A DNA stretch of 37,561 nucleotides from positions 1-37,561 of the forward strand of contig JACQVS010000139.1 in assembly GCA_016209605.1 (NCBI GenBank). Reading direction: 5' to 3'. Below, piece after piece: positions 17,125-26,180 of this stretch (position 1 is the stretch's first letter; each line of letters begins with the position of its first letter). The position numbers and the translations under genes are program-made. Source of the DNA: Planctomycetota bacterium. GTDB lineage: Bacteria; Planctomycetota; UBA8108; JACQVS01. The notes beneath the pieces were generated by a model, which was given only the letters and a program-made list of their open reading frames with translations, had not been told where the DNA came from and did not search any database.

Positions 17125-17137
17125 AGTTCCTATGATT
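17125..17137. repeat. 13-bp direct repeat AGTTCCTATGATT, right copy
   Basis: Exact partner of 14701-14713. It lies about 70 bp before copy B of the ATPase-PglZ 3' end. Together the two mark the limits of a ~2.4-kb inserted block. Confidence 0.6.
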
Positions 17138-17208
17138 ATCTGGTGGCGTCCTTCCATCAGAAGGTTCACTACTATTCCACGACACGGAAATCGAGACCTG
17201 CCCAAAGG

Positions 17209-17482
17209 GGCCGGCTTCAACCAGCCGATCGAGAAGATCAATTGCCTCGACGCCTTGCTGCACCAGCGCTTCGTGCGCTTCGAGGACCTCTGCCGCCTCG
17301 GCGCGGCGGAGCTGGGGCTGGCGATGAAGAAGGTCATGCCCCGCCTCGATCCCGGCCGCCCCCTCCTCCTCTTCGCCGACCACGGCTTCCGCATCGGCCC
17401 CGACGGCGACTCCTTCCAGCACGGCGGGCCATCGGCCCTCGAACGGATCGTGCCGGTGCTGCGCCTTGAGCCGGGGCGGTGA
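17209..17482 (+). pseudogene. Orphan C-terminal fragment of the ATPase-PglZ gene (copy B)
   Basis: Encodes the last ~90 residues of the PglZ-like domain, from 'GFNQPIEKINCLDALLHQRF' through 'LLLFADHGFRIGPDGDSFQHGG' to 'VPVLRLEPGR'. It has 6 residue changes from the full gene (P-R, R-K, L-M, S-P, G-D, L-I). No ribosome site or proper start precedes it, and the match begins abruptly mid-gene at 17209, so it is not a functional gene by itself. It keeps the DHG and HGG motifs. A 3' end displaced by insertion or recombination is the simplest reading. Confidence 0.88.
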
Positions 17483-17567
17483 AGCCGCGGGGATCGACCT
17501 CATCAGGGCCAGATCGCCTGGACCCTCGAGGGCCTCCGAGAAGCAAGAAGCTTCCTCTTAACCCCTT

Positions 17568-17591
17568 CCGACCCCTTGACGGCGGGGTCGG
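17568..17591 (+). terminator. Hairpin after the PglZ-like 3' end
   Basis: Perfect stem CCGACCCC (17568-17575) / GGGGTCGG (17584-17591) with an 8-nt loop. It is followed by GCGTGGGGCGAGAATTTTC, a weak T-rich tail. It lies 85 nt after the stop of the orphan fragment. The equivalent hairpin after the full gene (copy A) is degraded. Confidence 0.5.
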
Positions 17592-17697
17592 CGTGGGGCG
17601 AGAATTTTCATCATCGACCGCGTCCGTCCAGGTGATTCTTGCCCTGGACGCGTCTTTTGGACCGTTCCTGGCCTGAAACGAGGTATTGGAGGCATGG

Positions 17698-18669
17698 ATG
17701 ATACGCCTTGGCGCGTTTGTATTGTTGATCATAGTTCAAGCCGCTGCCGCATGTGGAGCGGCCCAGCATGACCTGTTTCCCTCGGGCCTGAGCATGGACC
17801 AGTGGCTCGAGTTCAAAGCGGATGGGTTCGCGAAGCCCGTTACGGGGGTGATCTACTCATCGGAGAAACCGCCGTGTTGCGGTGTGCCGATGGGAGGGAT
17901 CAGCACCGGCTGCATTGATATCGATGCGTCGGGAACGTGGGGGATGTCCACGATCTTCAGCGACTTCACCCTCTACGGCTCGAATCCGAACAACGGCCTG
18001 GGGCGGGGCGTGCCGCGCCACCCCGCGTCGTTCAGCCCGTTCCTGGGACTGAGCGTGGGCGGAAGGACCTGGCTCCTCACGATAAGGAAGATTGCCGCGG
18101 GGGGCAAGATCGACGCCTGCCACGAGCCCGCGCTCCCGAAGCGCTTCTGGGTGGTCGATCTTCCTGAGATCGAAGGCGTGGGGACCGCGAAACAGATTCG
18201 CTACTGGGGGCACTACCCGGTCGCTGATCTCCAATACGACACCGACGCGCCTGTCGAGGTCTCGATGCGGGCGTGGTCGCCGTTCATTCCGGGCGATGCG
18301 GTCGCGTCGAACATCCCGGGCTCCGTATTCGAGGTCCGGCTGCGCAACCATACCGGCGAGGCCCAGGAGGGGACGGTCGCGTTCAGCTTCCCGGGGCCGG
18401 CGGATTACGAGTCGCGCGGGGCGAGTTCGTTCAAGCGCGCGACATTCGAAAGAAACGGTTGCACAGGAGTAACCGTTTCCGGGAACGGCGCGTTCACGGC
18501 TGATTATGCTCTCGGGGTGATCTCGGGGCCACGCGGCGTGCGGTTCAGCGCAGGGCTCGGCGCAAACGGCGCGGCCTGGGCGGCGATTGATAAAGCTTTA
18601 CCCACGGCAAAGGCCGGTCAGCCGGGGACCTCGTGCGCGGTCGATTTCAAGCTCCCTCCGGAACCGTAG
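17698..18669 (+). pseudogene. GH116-type glycosidase (glucosylceramidase-like), N-terminal part only
   Basis: About 323 residues from the ATG at 17698. I chose it over the TTG at 17686 because GGAGG at 17688-17692 is correctly spaced from the ATG. A signal peptide (GAFVLLIIVQAAAACGA) is followed by the N-terminal beta-sandwich of GH116/GBA2-type enzymes: 'DQWLEFKADGFAKPVTGVIY', 'PPCCGVPMGGISTGCIDIDASGTWGM', 'GVPRHPASFSPFLGLSVGGRTWLL', 'YPVADLQYD', 'VEVSMRAWSPFIPGDA', 'NIPGSVFEVRLRN'. The ORF ends at 'VDFKLPPEP', where the family continues into the catalytic alpha/alpha barrel. Family enzymes are usually 800 or more residues, so the catalytic half is missing. A stand-alone sugar-binding role is possible but less likely than a truncation. 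Confidence 0.8.
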
Positions 18670-18815
18670 GTCTTTACCGCAAATCGGCCGGCAATGGGCA
18701 AGCGGTCCATTTCGATGATTTCCATGCGTTTCAGATCTTTGCGATGGGGAAGGGGGCCGATGTGAAATCGGGCGGCACCAAGGTTCCGATCCGACCCGCC
18801 GATCCGACCCGATGA
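18651..18815 (+). pseudogene. C-terminal scrap of a LamG/concanavalin-like domain
   Basis: In a different frame from the GH116 stub and immediately overlapping its end, the DNA reads 'GTVGLYRKSAGNGQAVHFDD' followed by 'FHAFQI'. This is the typical last-strand pattern of LamG/DUF1080-like sandwiches (G.VGLY....G.V.FDDF...). It runs to a stop at 18813-18815 ('RPADPTR'). It has no start of its own. It suggests that the GH116 stub was joined to the tail of another secreted protein gene by deletion. The assignment rests on a short pattern. Confidence 0.35.
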
Positions 18816-18864
18816 GGAGAGGATATGAGCCTGTCCTGACTTTACTGGATCTTGGAGGGACACA

Positions 18865-21090
18865 TTGAAAACCCTGCTTCTGCTCGTTTTACCGCTCGCG
18901 CTCGCCGCGCTGTTGCTGCTGTCCGCGGCGGCGCGGGCGGACGATTGGCCGCAGTGGCGAGGGCAGGATCGCGATGGGGTCTGGAGAGAGACCGGAATCC
19001 TCGATGCCATTCCTGCCGATGGGTTGAAGGTTCGCTGGCGGGCGAGGATCGGCCTGGGATACTCGGGGCCGGTGGTGGCGGGAGGGCGGGTCTTCGTCAC
19101 CGATCGCCGGCTTCGCCCCGAGGTGGAGCGCGTTCTGTGTTTTGACGAGGTCACGGGCAAACCGCTGTGGGTGCACGCGTACCCGTGTGACTACGAAAAC
19201 ATGGATTACGGAAGCGGCCCCCGTGCCTCCCCGATGGTTGACGAGGGGAAAATCTACTCGCTAGGAGCCAAGGGCCAGCTCGTTTGCCTCGAGGCGGCGA
19301 AGGGCAAGGTTATCTGGGAGAGGAGCCTGGTGAAGGATTACGCTGCCCAGGTGCCGCGCTGGGGAGCGAGTGCCGCTCCGCTGGTGGAAGGAGAGCTGCT
19401 GATCGCCTGCGTCGGCGGCCAGCCTGGAGCCTGCATCGTGGCTTTCGACAAGAAGACCGGCCTGGAGGTTTGGAAAGCTCTCGACGATCGTCCGGCGTAC
19501 AGCGCGCCCCTGGGCATCGAGGCCGGAGGCGAGCGCCAGGTCGTCATCCGGACGGCCGACGCGGTGAATTCGCTGGAGCCGGCCACCGGCAAGGTCTATT
19601 GGCGGATTCCGTGGAAGATGCCCGACGGTTACTACGTTATTGCATCGCCCGTGCGGCACGGCGACCGCTTGTTGTTCCTGTCTTACGGGCGAGGCGGGAA
19701 GATGCTGAAGCTGGACGCTTCACAACCGGGCGCTTCGGTGCTTTGGGAAACCCGGAGCAAGCCGGACGCCGGGATGTCGTCTCCGCTGCTGGATGACCAT
19801 CATTTCTATGCCGTCAACGGTCAAGGCGAGCTTTATGGCGCCGATGCCAGCACGGGTGAAGAACTGTGGAACACCCGCGAGCCAACCAGCAGCACGCCGT
19901 TGGGCAACGCTCATCTGACGCCGAACGGCGACAGGGTCTTTCTTTTCAACCAAAAGGGCCATCTTATCCTCTCGCGGGTGACGGCCCGGGGATATCAGGA
20001 GATCGGGCGAAGTTTGCTGATCGAGCCGACCGCTGGGGTCCGGGCCCAAGGCCCCGTGACCTGGGCTCACCCGGCCTTTGCCAATAAGCACATCTTCGCC
20101 CGCAACGATCGGGAGTTGGTGAGCGTGTCGCTCGCCGCCGACCAAGCCGCCACCGCAGATGCTCCGGAGCCGAAGCCCGTAGCCAAAGCGAGAATACTTG
20201 CCAATGCCGCGAACGGGCAGTCTGTCAGCGCGCTGGCGCTTTCTCCCGACGGCAGGACATTGGCTTTGGGGCTCTGGGCCGGAACCATCAAGGTGCTGGA
20301 CCTTTCCACCGGCAAGGAACTCCCCGCCCCGACAAGGCACAGGCACTGGGTCAACTCGCTGGCGTTCTCTCATGACGGCAAGCTCTTGGCATCGGCCGGC
20401 GGGAATGAGTTTCTGAAATACGGCGAGGTGAAGTTGTGGGATGTGGCCGCGGCGGCAGAGCGAGGCCAGCTCAACGGACACGCGGACAATGTGATGTCCG
20501 TGGTCTTTTCACCGGACTCGAAAACGCTGGCCACTGGAAGCGCCGATCAAACGGTGATCCTGTGGGACGTGGCTGCCGGAAAGCAGCGATTTTCCTTCAA
20601 GGGGCACTCGGACGCCGTTTGGTCCGTGGCGATTTCCTCCGACGGCAACACCGTGGCCTCCGCAAGCTGGGACCGGACCGTGAGGCTGTGGGATGCGAAC
20701 GGCGGCGAGGAGCGAGGCCAGCTCGCGGGCCACGAGGAAGAAATCCTCGCCGTGGCGATTTCACCGGACTCGAAGACGCTCGCGAGCGGCGGCGCGGACT
20801 GGACGGTCAGACTGTGGGACACGGCGGCGAGAACGGAACGGGCTGTTCTTAAAGGACACCAGGGTGCGGTCAACCGCCTGGTGTTTTCTTCCGACGGCAA
20901 GACGCTGGCCACCGGCAGCGGCGACGAAACCATAAAACTGTGGGACGCTGCGACAGGAGCGGAACGGACCACGCTGCGAGGTCATCGAAGTGGAATCACC
21001 GGGGTGGCGTTCAGTCCGGATGATAAAATGTTGGTCTCCGCCGCCATGGAAGACGCGATCCGGTTATGGAAGTTGCCGCCTGAAAAGTAG
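18865..21090 (+). CDS. Secreted PQQ-like propeller fused to a seven-blade WD40 propeller
   Basis: A 741-residue exported protein. The start is TTG at 18865, fixed by GGAGGG at 18854-18859 and by the signal peptide that follows (LLLLVLPLALAALLLLSAAARA). Residues ~26-430 form a PQQ-like (BamB/alcohol dehydrogenase-type) propeller: 'DDWPQWRGQDRDGVW', 'LVCLEAAKGKVIWERSL', 'IVAFDKKTGLEVWKAL', 'ELYGADASTGEELW'. After an Ala/Pro linker, residues ~448-740 hold WD40 repeats, each with '.V..FSPDSKTLATGS.D.TV.LWD'. PQQ-binding catalytic residues are not evident, so it is likely a structural or interaction protein in the periplasm or at the surface. Such fusions are frequent in Planctomycetota-like genomes. 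It stands between GH116 and carboxypeptidase-regulatory pseudogenes but is itself intact. Confidence 0.88.
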   Translation: MKTLLLLVLPLALAALLLLSAAARADDWPQWRGQDRDGVWRETGILDAIPADGLKVRWRARIGLGYSGPVVAGGRVFVTDRRLRPEVERVLCFDEVTGKPLWVHAYPCDYENMDYGSGPRASPMVDEGKIYSLGAKGQLVCLEAAKGKVIWERSLVKDYAAQVPRWGASAAPLVEGELLIACVGGQPGACIVAFDKKTGLEVWKALDDRPAYSAPLGIEAGGERQVVIRTADAVNSLEPATGKVYWRIPWKMPDGYYVIASPVRHGDRLLFLSYGRGGKMLKLDASQPGASVLWETRSKPDAGMSSPLLDDHHFYAVNGQGELYGADASTGEELWNTREPTSSTPLGNAHLTPNGDRVFLFNQKGHLILSRVTARGYQEIGRSLLIEPTAGVRAQGPVTWAHPAFANKHIFARNDRELVSVSLAADQAATADAPEPKPVAKARILANAANGQSVSALALSPDGRTLALGLWAGTIKVLDLSTGKELPAPTRHRHWVNSLAFSHDGKLLASAGGNEFLKYGEVKLWDVAAAAERGQLNGHADNVMSVVFSPDSKTLATGSADQTVILWDVAAGKQRFSFKGHSDAVWSVAISSDGNTVASASWDRTVRLWDANGGEERGQLAGHEEEILAVAISPDSKTLASGGADWTVRLWDTAARTERAVLKGHQGAVNRLVFSSDGKTLATGSGDETIKLWDAATGAERTTLRGHRSGITGVAFSPDDKMLVSAAMEDAIRLWKLPPEK

Positions 21091-21136
21091 GGATTCCTGA
21101 TCGTATTTCACTCGGGACACTCTTTAGAATATTAGC

Positions 21137-24100
21137 ATGAAATCGTTGCGATGGCTGGCCTGCCTGCTCCTCCTCCCCGCGCTCTCCGGGCTCCTTTGCC
21201 AACGATGGATACGCCCATCGGCGCCAGCAGCGAGAGCTCCCGGCGCGATGGGGGCGGGGCAGAACGCGAGTGTGGATCCTGAGCGGACGCCGAGCCACGA
21301 TCCCGGAGGCAAGGGGGACGCCAGAACCGGCGGAGAACCCCAGCCTCCATCGCGCTTGACGCCGGGGTGGTCGGCAAGCGGCTGGGTGCTGACCCCGGAA
21401 GGCGGGCCGGCTGAAAACGTCTACGTCCGCGTTCGGGAAGCTTTCGGAAACGGTGGGGAAGGCGGCCGGGTGGGGGCCGGGGCGGTTCGGACCGGCGCCG
21501 ATGGGCGTTTCCGCGCCTGGGCGACTTGCCAAGCGTGATCGAATTTCAGGTCGAGATCGATGAGCCGGAAAGCGCCCTCCGAGTTCTGAGTTTCAAGCCG
21601 TGCGGCTCCCCGGGCGAGAAGCCCGTGGAGCTCGGGGACTTCGTCCTCGAGCCGCCGAATCCGCTGCGCCTGAGCCTCGAGGATCCCGAGGGGAAGCCGG
21701 TGAGAGGCGCCCGAGGTCCTCTGCGACAGGGTGATCTTCCCCGGCTCGAAAGAGCTGCGCCAGCGAGGCATCGAGGAATCTCCGCGCCCGATGGCCGACC
21801 TCGGAGGCGGCCAGTACCTCCTCGATCGGGCCCCCTCAGGTAAGTACAGGATTGACGTCGCGGCGAGGGGCTTCGCACGGAAGCCAAACTCTCCGGCCTG
21901 GCTCGAGGCCCCTCAGGCGGAGCCCCTCATCCTCCGCCTCGAGGCAGCGGGACGGATCGCCGGGACTGTCCTGGATCCCGAAGGCAATCCCATCGCCGGG
22001 ACCCGCTTGAGCGCCTCGGGCGTGAACGAGAGTCAATCCTATGATGACCTGGATGAGCTGATCACGGGCGCCGATGGCAAGTTCGACCTCGATTTCCTCC
22101 TTCCGGACGCCTACGAGATAAGCGTGCGGGCGGAAGGGTTCGTCTCGGATCAACGCAGGGATGTGAAGACGGGAACGCTCGGGCTCGAATTCATCCTTCG
22201 GCGCGCCGCCACCCTCTCCGGCACGGTCCTTTCGGAAGAGGACGATAGCCCCATCGAAAACGTGGAAGTGGGTTTTGGAGGTATCGACCTCGATACCACC
22301 GACACGCAAGGCCGCTTCGAATTCGAGACCAGCTCGGGTACCCGCAGTATCAGCGTCAAGCACCGGGATTTCCTCTACGACGAGAATGCCCTCGAAGTGA
22401 AGCTTGAGGAAGGGAGCCGAGTCACCGATCTGGTCATCCGCATGCGCCGCGGCTTCGCGGCATCCGGAAGGGTGCGGGATGCCCAGACCGGCGAGCCCAT
22501 CGCCGGCGCCCAGGTCTATGGTCGGCTGGAAGGCGCCCGGATGCCTCCTTCGACCGTTTCCGGAAGCGGCGAGGACGGCGCCTCCAGCTCCAGCACCTCC
22601 CGCCGGGAACCTACAGCGTCGAAGCGCAGGCCCCAAAAAAGGTACGCGCCAGGGTGAAGGGCATCCGCGTCCAGGAAGGCGGCGCCGTGAGCGGCGTGGA
22701 CCTGATCCTGGCCGACGGGAAGCCCGTTCACGGCCGCGTCCTCGACGCTCAGGGAGCCGGGATTGAAGGAGCGGAGGTCCAGATGCTCGATGGATCAACT
22801 TCCATCGACCGTGCCAAGAGCGGCGCGGATGGCCGATTCGAGTTGTCCTGGTGCACTGAATACTTCTCGGGCTTCTCGGCAAGCAAGCCCGGTTATGAAG
22901 AAACCATGATAAAACTAGAATCGGATCCTTTCCCGGCTGGAGAGATTCTCATCGTGCTGGAGCGATCGGCTCTCCTGGCCGGCCACGTGCGAGCGGATGG
23001 AGATGGACATCGAGGTGGAGGCCTCGGGCGGCCTCCGCGGCGCGGTGAGGAAGGGCGGCCTGGGGGTCGCCGGCGTTAATGTCGACATCACCATGGAGGG
23101 AGGCGAGTACGCTGTCAAAAACAGTGAATATACCGCCGCCGACGGCAGCTTCGAATTTTCCTCGCGGCCCCCCGGCGAATACCGGGTTTCGGTCCGGGAA
23201 AGATCGGCCGGCAGCCTGCCGGCGCGCTGGGCGGAAGTCCTCAAAGGGAGGATCACGGCTGTGGATTTCGATCTGGATTCCGGCATACTCCTGCGCGGCA
23301 AGCTGACTGAAGCTGGCCATGCCGCCGCCGGGTACTCCGTGAACGCTCACCATCTTGACGCCGGCTGGAGCAGCCCTGCGGCAAAAACCGACTCCGCGGG
23401 CTCTTTCGCTTTCATCCTCCCACTCTCCGGCGTCTATTCCTTGAACATCGATCAGCCAACTGAAAACGCGAGCGAATTGCGTCTCGATATCCAGTTGCCG
23501 GAGGGATCGGCCAGCCACGAGATCTCGTTCGACCTCCCCGCCAGCGGAATCGCCGGAGCGGTGGTCGAGGCGTCGAGCGGAGGCCCGGTCAACGGCGCCT
23601 GGCTAGCCGCGGACCCTCTGACTAAGGCGGGCTGCGCGCTTCGCGCTCCGCCCGCAACCCAATAATAACCGCAAAGACGCAAAGGACGCAAAGTTAAGAC
23701 GCAAAGCGAATTGGAGAGCGGTCCTGGGACGCCAAGACATCTTCGCAGCCTGCGAAGAAGTTTTGATTATAGAGTCTAACGCGGGTCGGCATTCCGTGAA
23801 CTGTTTCAGAGCCTGGCGCGGCTATGCTCGCGCCGATGCGGACGGGAGTTTCGCTCGCACCCATCTGCCGCCGGGGGATTACCTCCTGTGGGCCCAGCAG
23901 GACCCATATGCCACGGCGAAAGTCCCTCGAATCCGGGTGGGAGAAGGACAGGTCGCGGTCGGCGTCCGGATCCAGCTTGAGCCCGAGGTTCCCCTTCGCT
24001 GCCGCGCCCTCGGCGAGGATGGAAATCCTCTCGAGGAAGTCGAGTGCGTGGCGCGAGACCGCAAGGGAGACATATGGCCCTGGATCGGTATCGTTCCGGA

Positions 24101-24542
24101 TGGTCCGGGCACTCTGGTGCTCAAGGGACTCAAGGCCGGTCGGTACTCGCTCACCCTGCTCTCCAAGGGTTACACCCCGGCCAGGGTGGAGGTGGATGCC
24201 GGCGGCCGGAACGATAGCTTCTACGTCCGGCTCTCCAGGGGAGGTTCCGCCAGGATCACGGCCGTCGATGCGAAGGGGAGAGGGCTTGAAGATGCGGCGC
24301 TCGCGATCCGCGACGCCGCTGGCCGGGACATCTCCGGCGAGATCATCCTGCGAAATGGCGATGAGGAAGGCTGGCCCAGAACGGGATTACGGGGCGAGCT
24401 TCTCATCGAGAACCTGGAGCCGGGGGCGTATCAGGTCTGGGCCCGGAAGGCGGGCGCCATCTCTCCAGAAAGGGTTTTCACCGTTGCGGCTGGAAAAACG
24501 GCGGCGGTCGTCCTGGAGCTTCCAGTACTGTCCGGCAGATGA
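21137..24542 (+). pseudogene. Multi-repeat carboxypeptidase-regulatory-like surface protein, broken by frameshifts and an insertion
   Basis: A signal peptide at 21137 ('SLRWLACLLLLPALSGLLC') opens a run of beta-sandwich repeats of the carboxypeptidase regulatory type. They show the 'G.V.D..G.PI.GA.V', 'TGADGRF' and 'LPPGTYSV' patterns spread over three frames. Joining frames gives a coherent ~1100-residue protein. The shifts lie near 21523 (...RAW|DLPSVIEF), 21710 (...GKPVRGA|EVLCDRV), 22580 (...GEDGA|LQLQHLPPGTYS) and 22990 (...LLAGHVR|RMEMDIEV). Between ~23620 and 23795 a non-coding insertion interrupts it. The last part (23795-24542) continues to 'LVLELPVLSGR'. Intact, it would be a secreted rod-like surface protein. 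Four shifts in one gene, while neighbouring genes of 700-1400 codons are clean, argues for true decay. Confidence 0.8.
23625..23790. repeat. Non-coding insertion with CGCAAAG-rich motif and palindromic repeat
   Basis: This stretch interrupts the repeat protein. It contains a tandem-like ACCGCAAAGACGCAAAGGACG motif with further CGCAAAG units (23669-23707), of a kind I recall as dispersed in many environmental genomes. It then has CTTCGCAGCCTGCGAAG (23741-23757), a near-perfect palindrome. From 23744 to ~23779 it resembles 27903-27938 (7 mismatches in 36 bases by hand), so it is a dispersed element present twice in this window. It carries no gene. Confidence 0.55.
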
Positions 24543-24620
24543 CAGTCGAGCGGCGGCCCGCGGTGGAAGCGGCGGGAAAAAGTGATCGACAGTTTGCTCA
24601 TATTTTCCCAACATATTCCC

Positions 24621-24757
24621 TTAGAGCAGCTGGGCATATCCCTCCGCCCGGAATTGCACCCACCCGCTGGAGGGTAGATCCGCGGGGAACAACGGCTTCT
24701 CCGCCTGGCCGGCGCCCGGCATGGCAATGATCATCAGCGCCGTCGCGTGCAGAAGCC
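24621..24757 (-). pseudogene. GH116-type N-terminal scrap (signal region only)
   Basis: On the minus strand the DNA reads 'LLHATALMIIAMPGAGQA' and then 'EKPLFPADLPSSGWVQFRAEGYAQ', before a TAA at 24621-24623. This parallels the start of the plus-strand GH116 stub (hydrophobic signal, then 'HDLFPSGLSMDQWLEFKADGFAK'). Similarity stops at the 'GYAQ' position. It is a third N-terminal piece, just downstream of the minus-strand GH116 remnant, so a tandem pair of such genes probably once stood here. Confidence 0.5.
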
Positions 24758-24780
24758 CTCGATCGGTTATTTTGGCCCCT

Positions 24781-25425
24781 TCACTCCACCAGGGCGGCCT
24801 TGAGGACCCGGTCCACCAGCCCGCCGGGCTTCGAAGGCCCGGTCAAATCCTGACCTGCCAGAGCGGCCGGCAGCGACCAAAGTATCATGTTCTGATAGTA
24901 ATCCGTTCCAAAGGTTCTCGCCCCCGTGTCGGCGCGGATCATGTTCGGAAGGTCCCACCCGATGCGCTGATGGCGCACGAGGTTGTCCATCAGCCTTCGG
25001 ACGATGTCCAATCCCAGCTTCGATTCGCCTTGGTACATATAGGTCATTCCCAAGATCATGATCTCGGGAACGAAGATGCCGTAGGTGGTCAGCTCTTTCT
25101 CCCCCTCCCGCGAGGCAAAGCTGATCGCGCCGGTCTCCACCAGGCAAGTCTTCTTCACAGTTTCCAGCACGATTTTAGCGCGATCGGTCCGGAAGACGCC
25201 CGGCAAACCGTGGAAAAAGTTAGCCCAATCTCCGTCCAGCTGGTTGGCCATGATCTTGTCCACTAAACAGTGACGAATCCCCAGGTGGCGTCGGTGTCGA
25301 TGTCCAAGGCACCCGTGCCGATTCCGCCAACGGGAACGCCGCAGCACGTCGGCCGGTCCGTACGAAAGATCATGCCGGCCACTGGCTGCGAGAATCCGCC
25401 GCAGGGATCATCCTCTTACACTTGT
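24781..25425 (-). pseudogene. GH116-type glycosidase with a large internal deletion
   Basis: Read on the minus strand from ~25415, the DNA encodes a GH116 N-terminal block ('GFSQPVAGMIF', 'PTCCGVPVGGIGTGALDIDTD', 'ATWGFVTV') and hits a stop at 25263-25265. In another frame the C-terminal end of the same family follows directly. It reads 'NQLDGDWANFFHGLPGVFRT', 'VPEIMILGMTYMYQGE', 'WDLPNMIRADTGARTFGTDY', 'YQNMILWSLPAALAGQDL'. Several hundred residues between the two blocks, including most of the catalytic barrel, are missing. The N-terminal block aligns with residues ~45-90 of the plus-strand stub, so this is a different gene copy. It has no start codon or signal peptide in frame and is clearly inactive. 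Confidence 0.78.
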
Positions 25426-25458
25426 GGGCGGAACGGCGGTGGAATAAAATCGGCCGGC

Positions 25459-25986
25459 ATGAACCAGCACCTCCTTCTCGAAGCGATCTCCTTCGCCGTC
25501 CGCCGGCACCAGGGCCAGATGCGCAAGGACCGGGCGACGCCTTACATCGCCCATCCCCTGCGGGTGATGATGATTCTCGCCCGGGACTTCGGCGTCCAGG
25601 ATCCCGAAGTTCTGGCCGCGGCCGTCCTGCACGATACCATCGAAGATACCGCCACCGACCGCGACGACATTGCCGGCCGCTTCGGAGAGCGGGTGGCGGG
25701 ATTCGTCGCCGCCCTCACCAAGGACAAGCGGCTGGCCGAGGAGGAGCGCGAGGACCGCTACCTCGAGCAGATCGGCGGCTCGCCCGTCGAGGTCCAGCTC
25801 TGCAAGCTCGGCGATGCGCTCGACAACCTGGCCGACTCCATCGGACTCGCCGCCGATTTCCGCCGGAAAAACTTGAAGAAGACGCGGCGCCTGCTCGACC
25901 GGATCTCCGCCGGCTTTCCCGAGGAGTGGAAGCGCGCCCTCGAGGCGGTGCGGGCGGAGATGAAGGAGGTCGAGAAAACCCTCTAA
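25459..25986 (+). CDS. Small HD-domain phosphohydrolase (SpoT/MESH1-like alarmone hydrolase candidate)
   Basis: 175 residues from the ATG at 25459; the open frame extends further upstream, but that part overlaps the GH116 remnant and lacks family similarity. The HD-superfamily metal motifs of RelA/SpoT hydrolase domains are clear: 'FAVRRHQGQMRKDRATPYIAHPLRV' (H at ~36), 'AAVLHDTIEDT' (HD near 57-58, ED at 61-62) and 'CKLGDALDNLADS' (D near 117). There is no synthetase, TGS or ACT domain, so it fits small alarmone hydrolases that degrade (p)ppGpp or related nucleotides; other nucleotide substrates are possible. It is convergent with the ACT gene. Confidence 0.82.
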   Translation: MNQHLLLEAISFAVRRHQGQMRKDRATPYIAHPLRVMMILARDFGVQDPEVLAAAVLHDTIEDTATDRDDIAGRFGERVAGFVAALTKDKRLAEEEREDRYLEQIGGSPVEVQLCKLGDALDNLADSIGLAADFRRKNLKKTRRLLDRISAGFPEEWKRALEAVRAEMKEVEKTL

Positions 25987-26046
25987 GTGCAGTCTTTCGC
26001 AAATAATTGTAGGGTCAGGTCGAGCGATTTTGGCTACTGGCAAGGC

Positions 26047-26110
26047 GCGCCCGCGTGGCACGACCACCGCTTCGCGGCGGTGCCCGGACGGAGTACCGCC
26101 GCGCGGGCGC
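26047..26110. terminator. Large GC-rich hairpin between convergent genes
   Basis: Outer arms GCGCCCGCG (26047-26055) and CGCGGGCGC (26102-26110) enclose an inner CACCGC/GCGGTG hairpin with a short TTCGCG loop. It lies in the 194-bp gap between the HD and ACT genes, which converge, so it could end transcription from both sides or be a REP-type element. There is no T run. No gene is supported in 25987-26180. Confidence 0.4.
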
Positions 26111-26180
26111 AACGCCGCCAGGAGACGAAAGCGCCGGCATCACCCTACAAGGATTTAAGAAAGACGGAACCAAGCCACGC

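Larger units (their letters stand above)
17209..17603 (+). repeat. 3' duplication, copy B
   Basis: Direct-repeat partner of 14328-14712. It includes the orphan gene fragment and about 120 bp of 3' flank. It carries a ~25-bp stretch around 17536-17560 (a small GAAGC..GCTTC hairpin) that copy A lacks, and an intact terminator-type hairpin. Confidence 0.88.

Noticed and set aside
25270..25458. Longer N-terminus for the HD-domain protein
   Set aside because: This part is antisense to the GH116 remnant and lacks HD-family similarity; the protein starts well at 25459.
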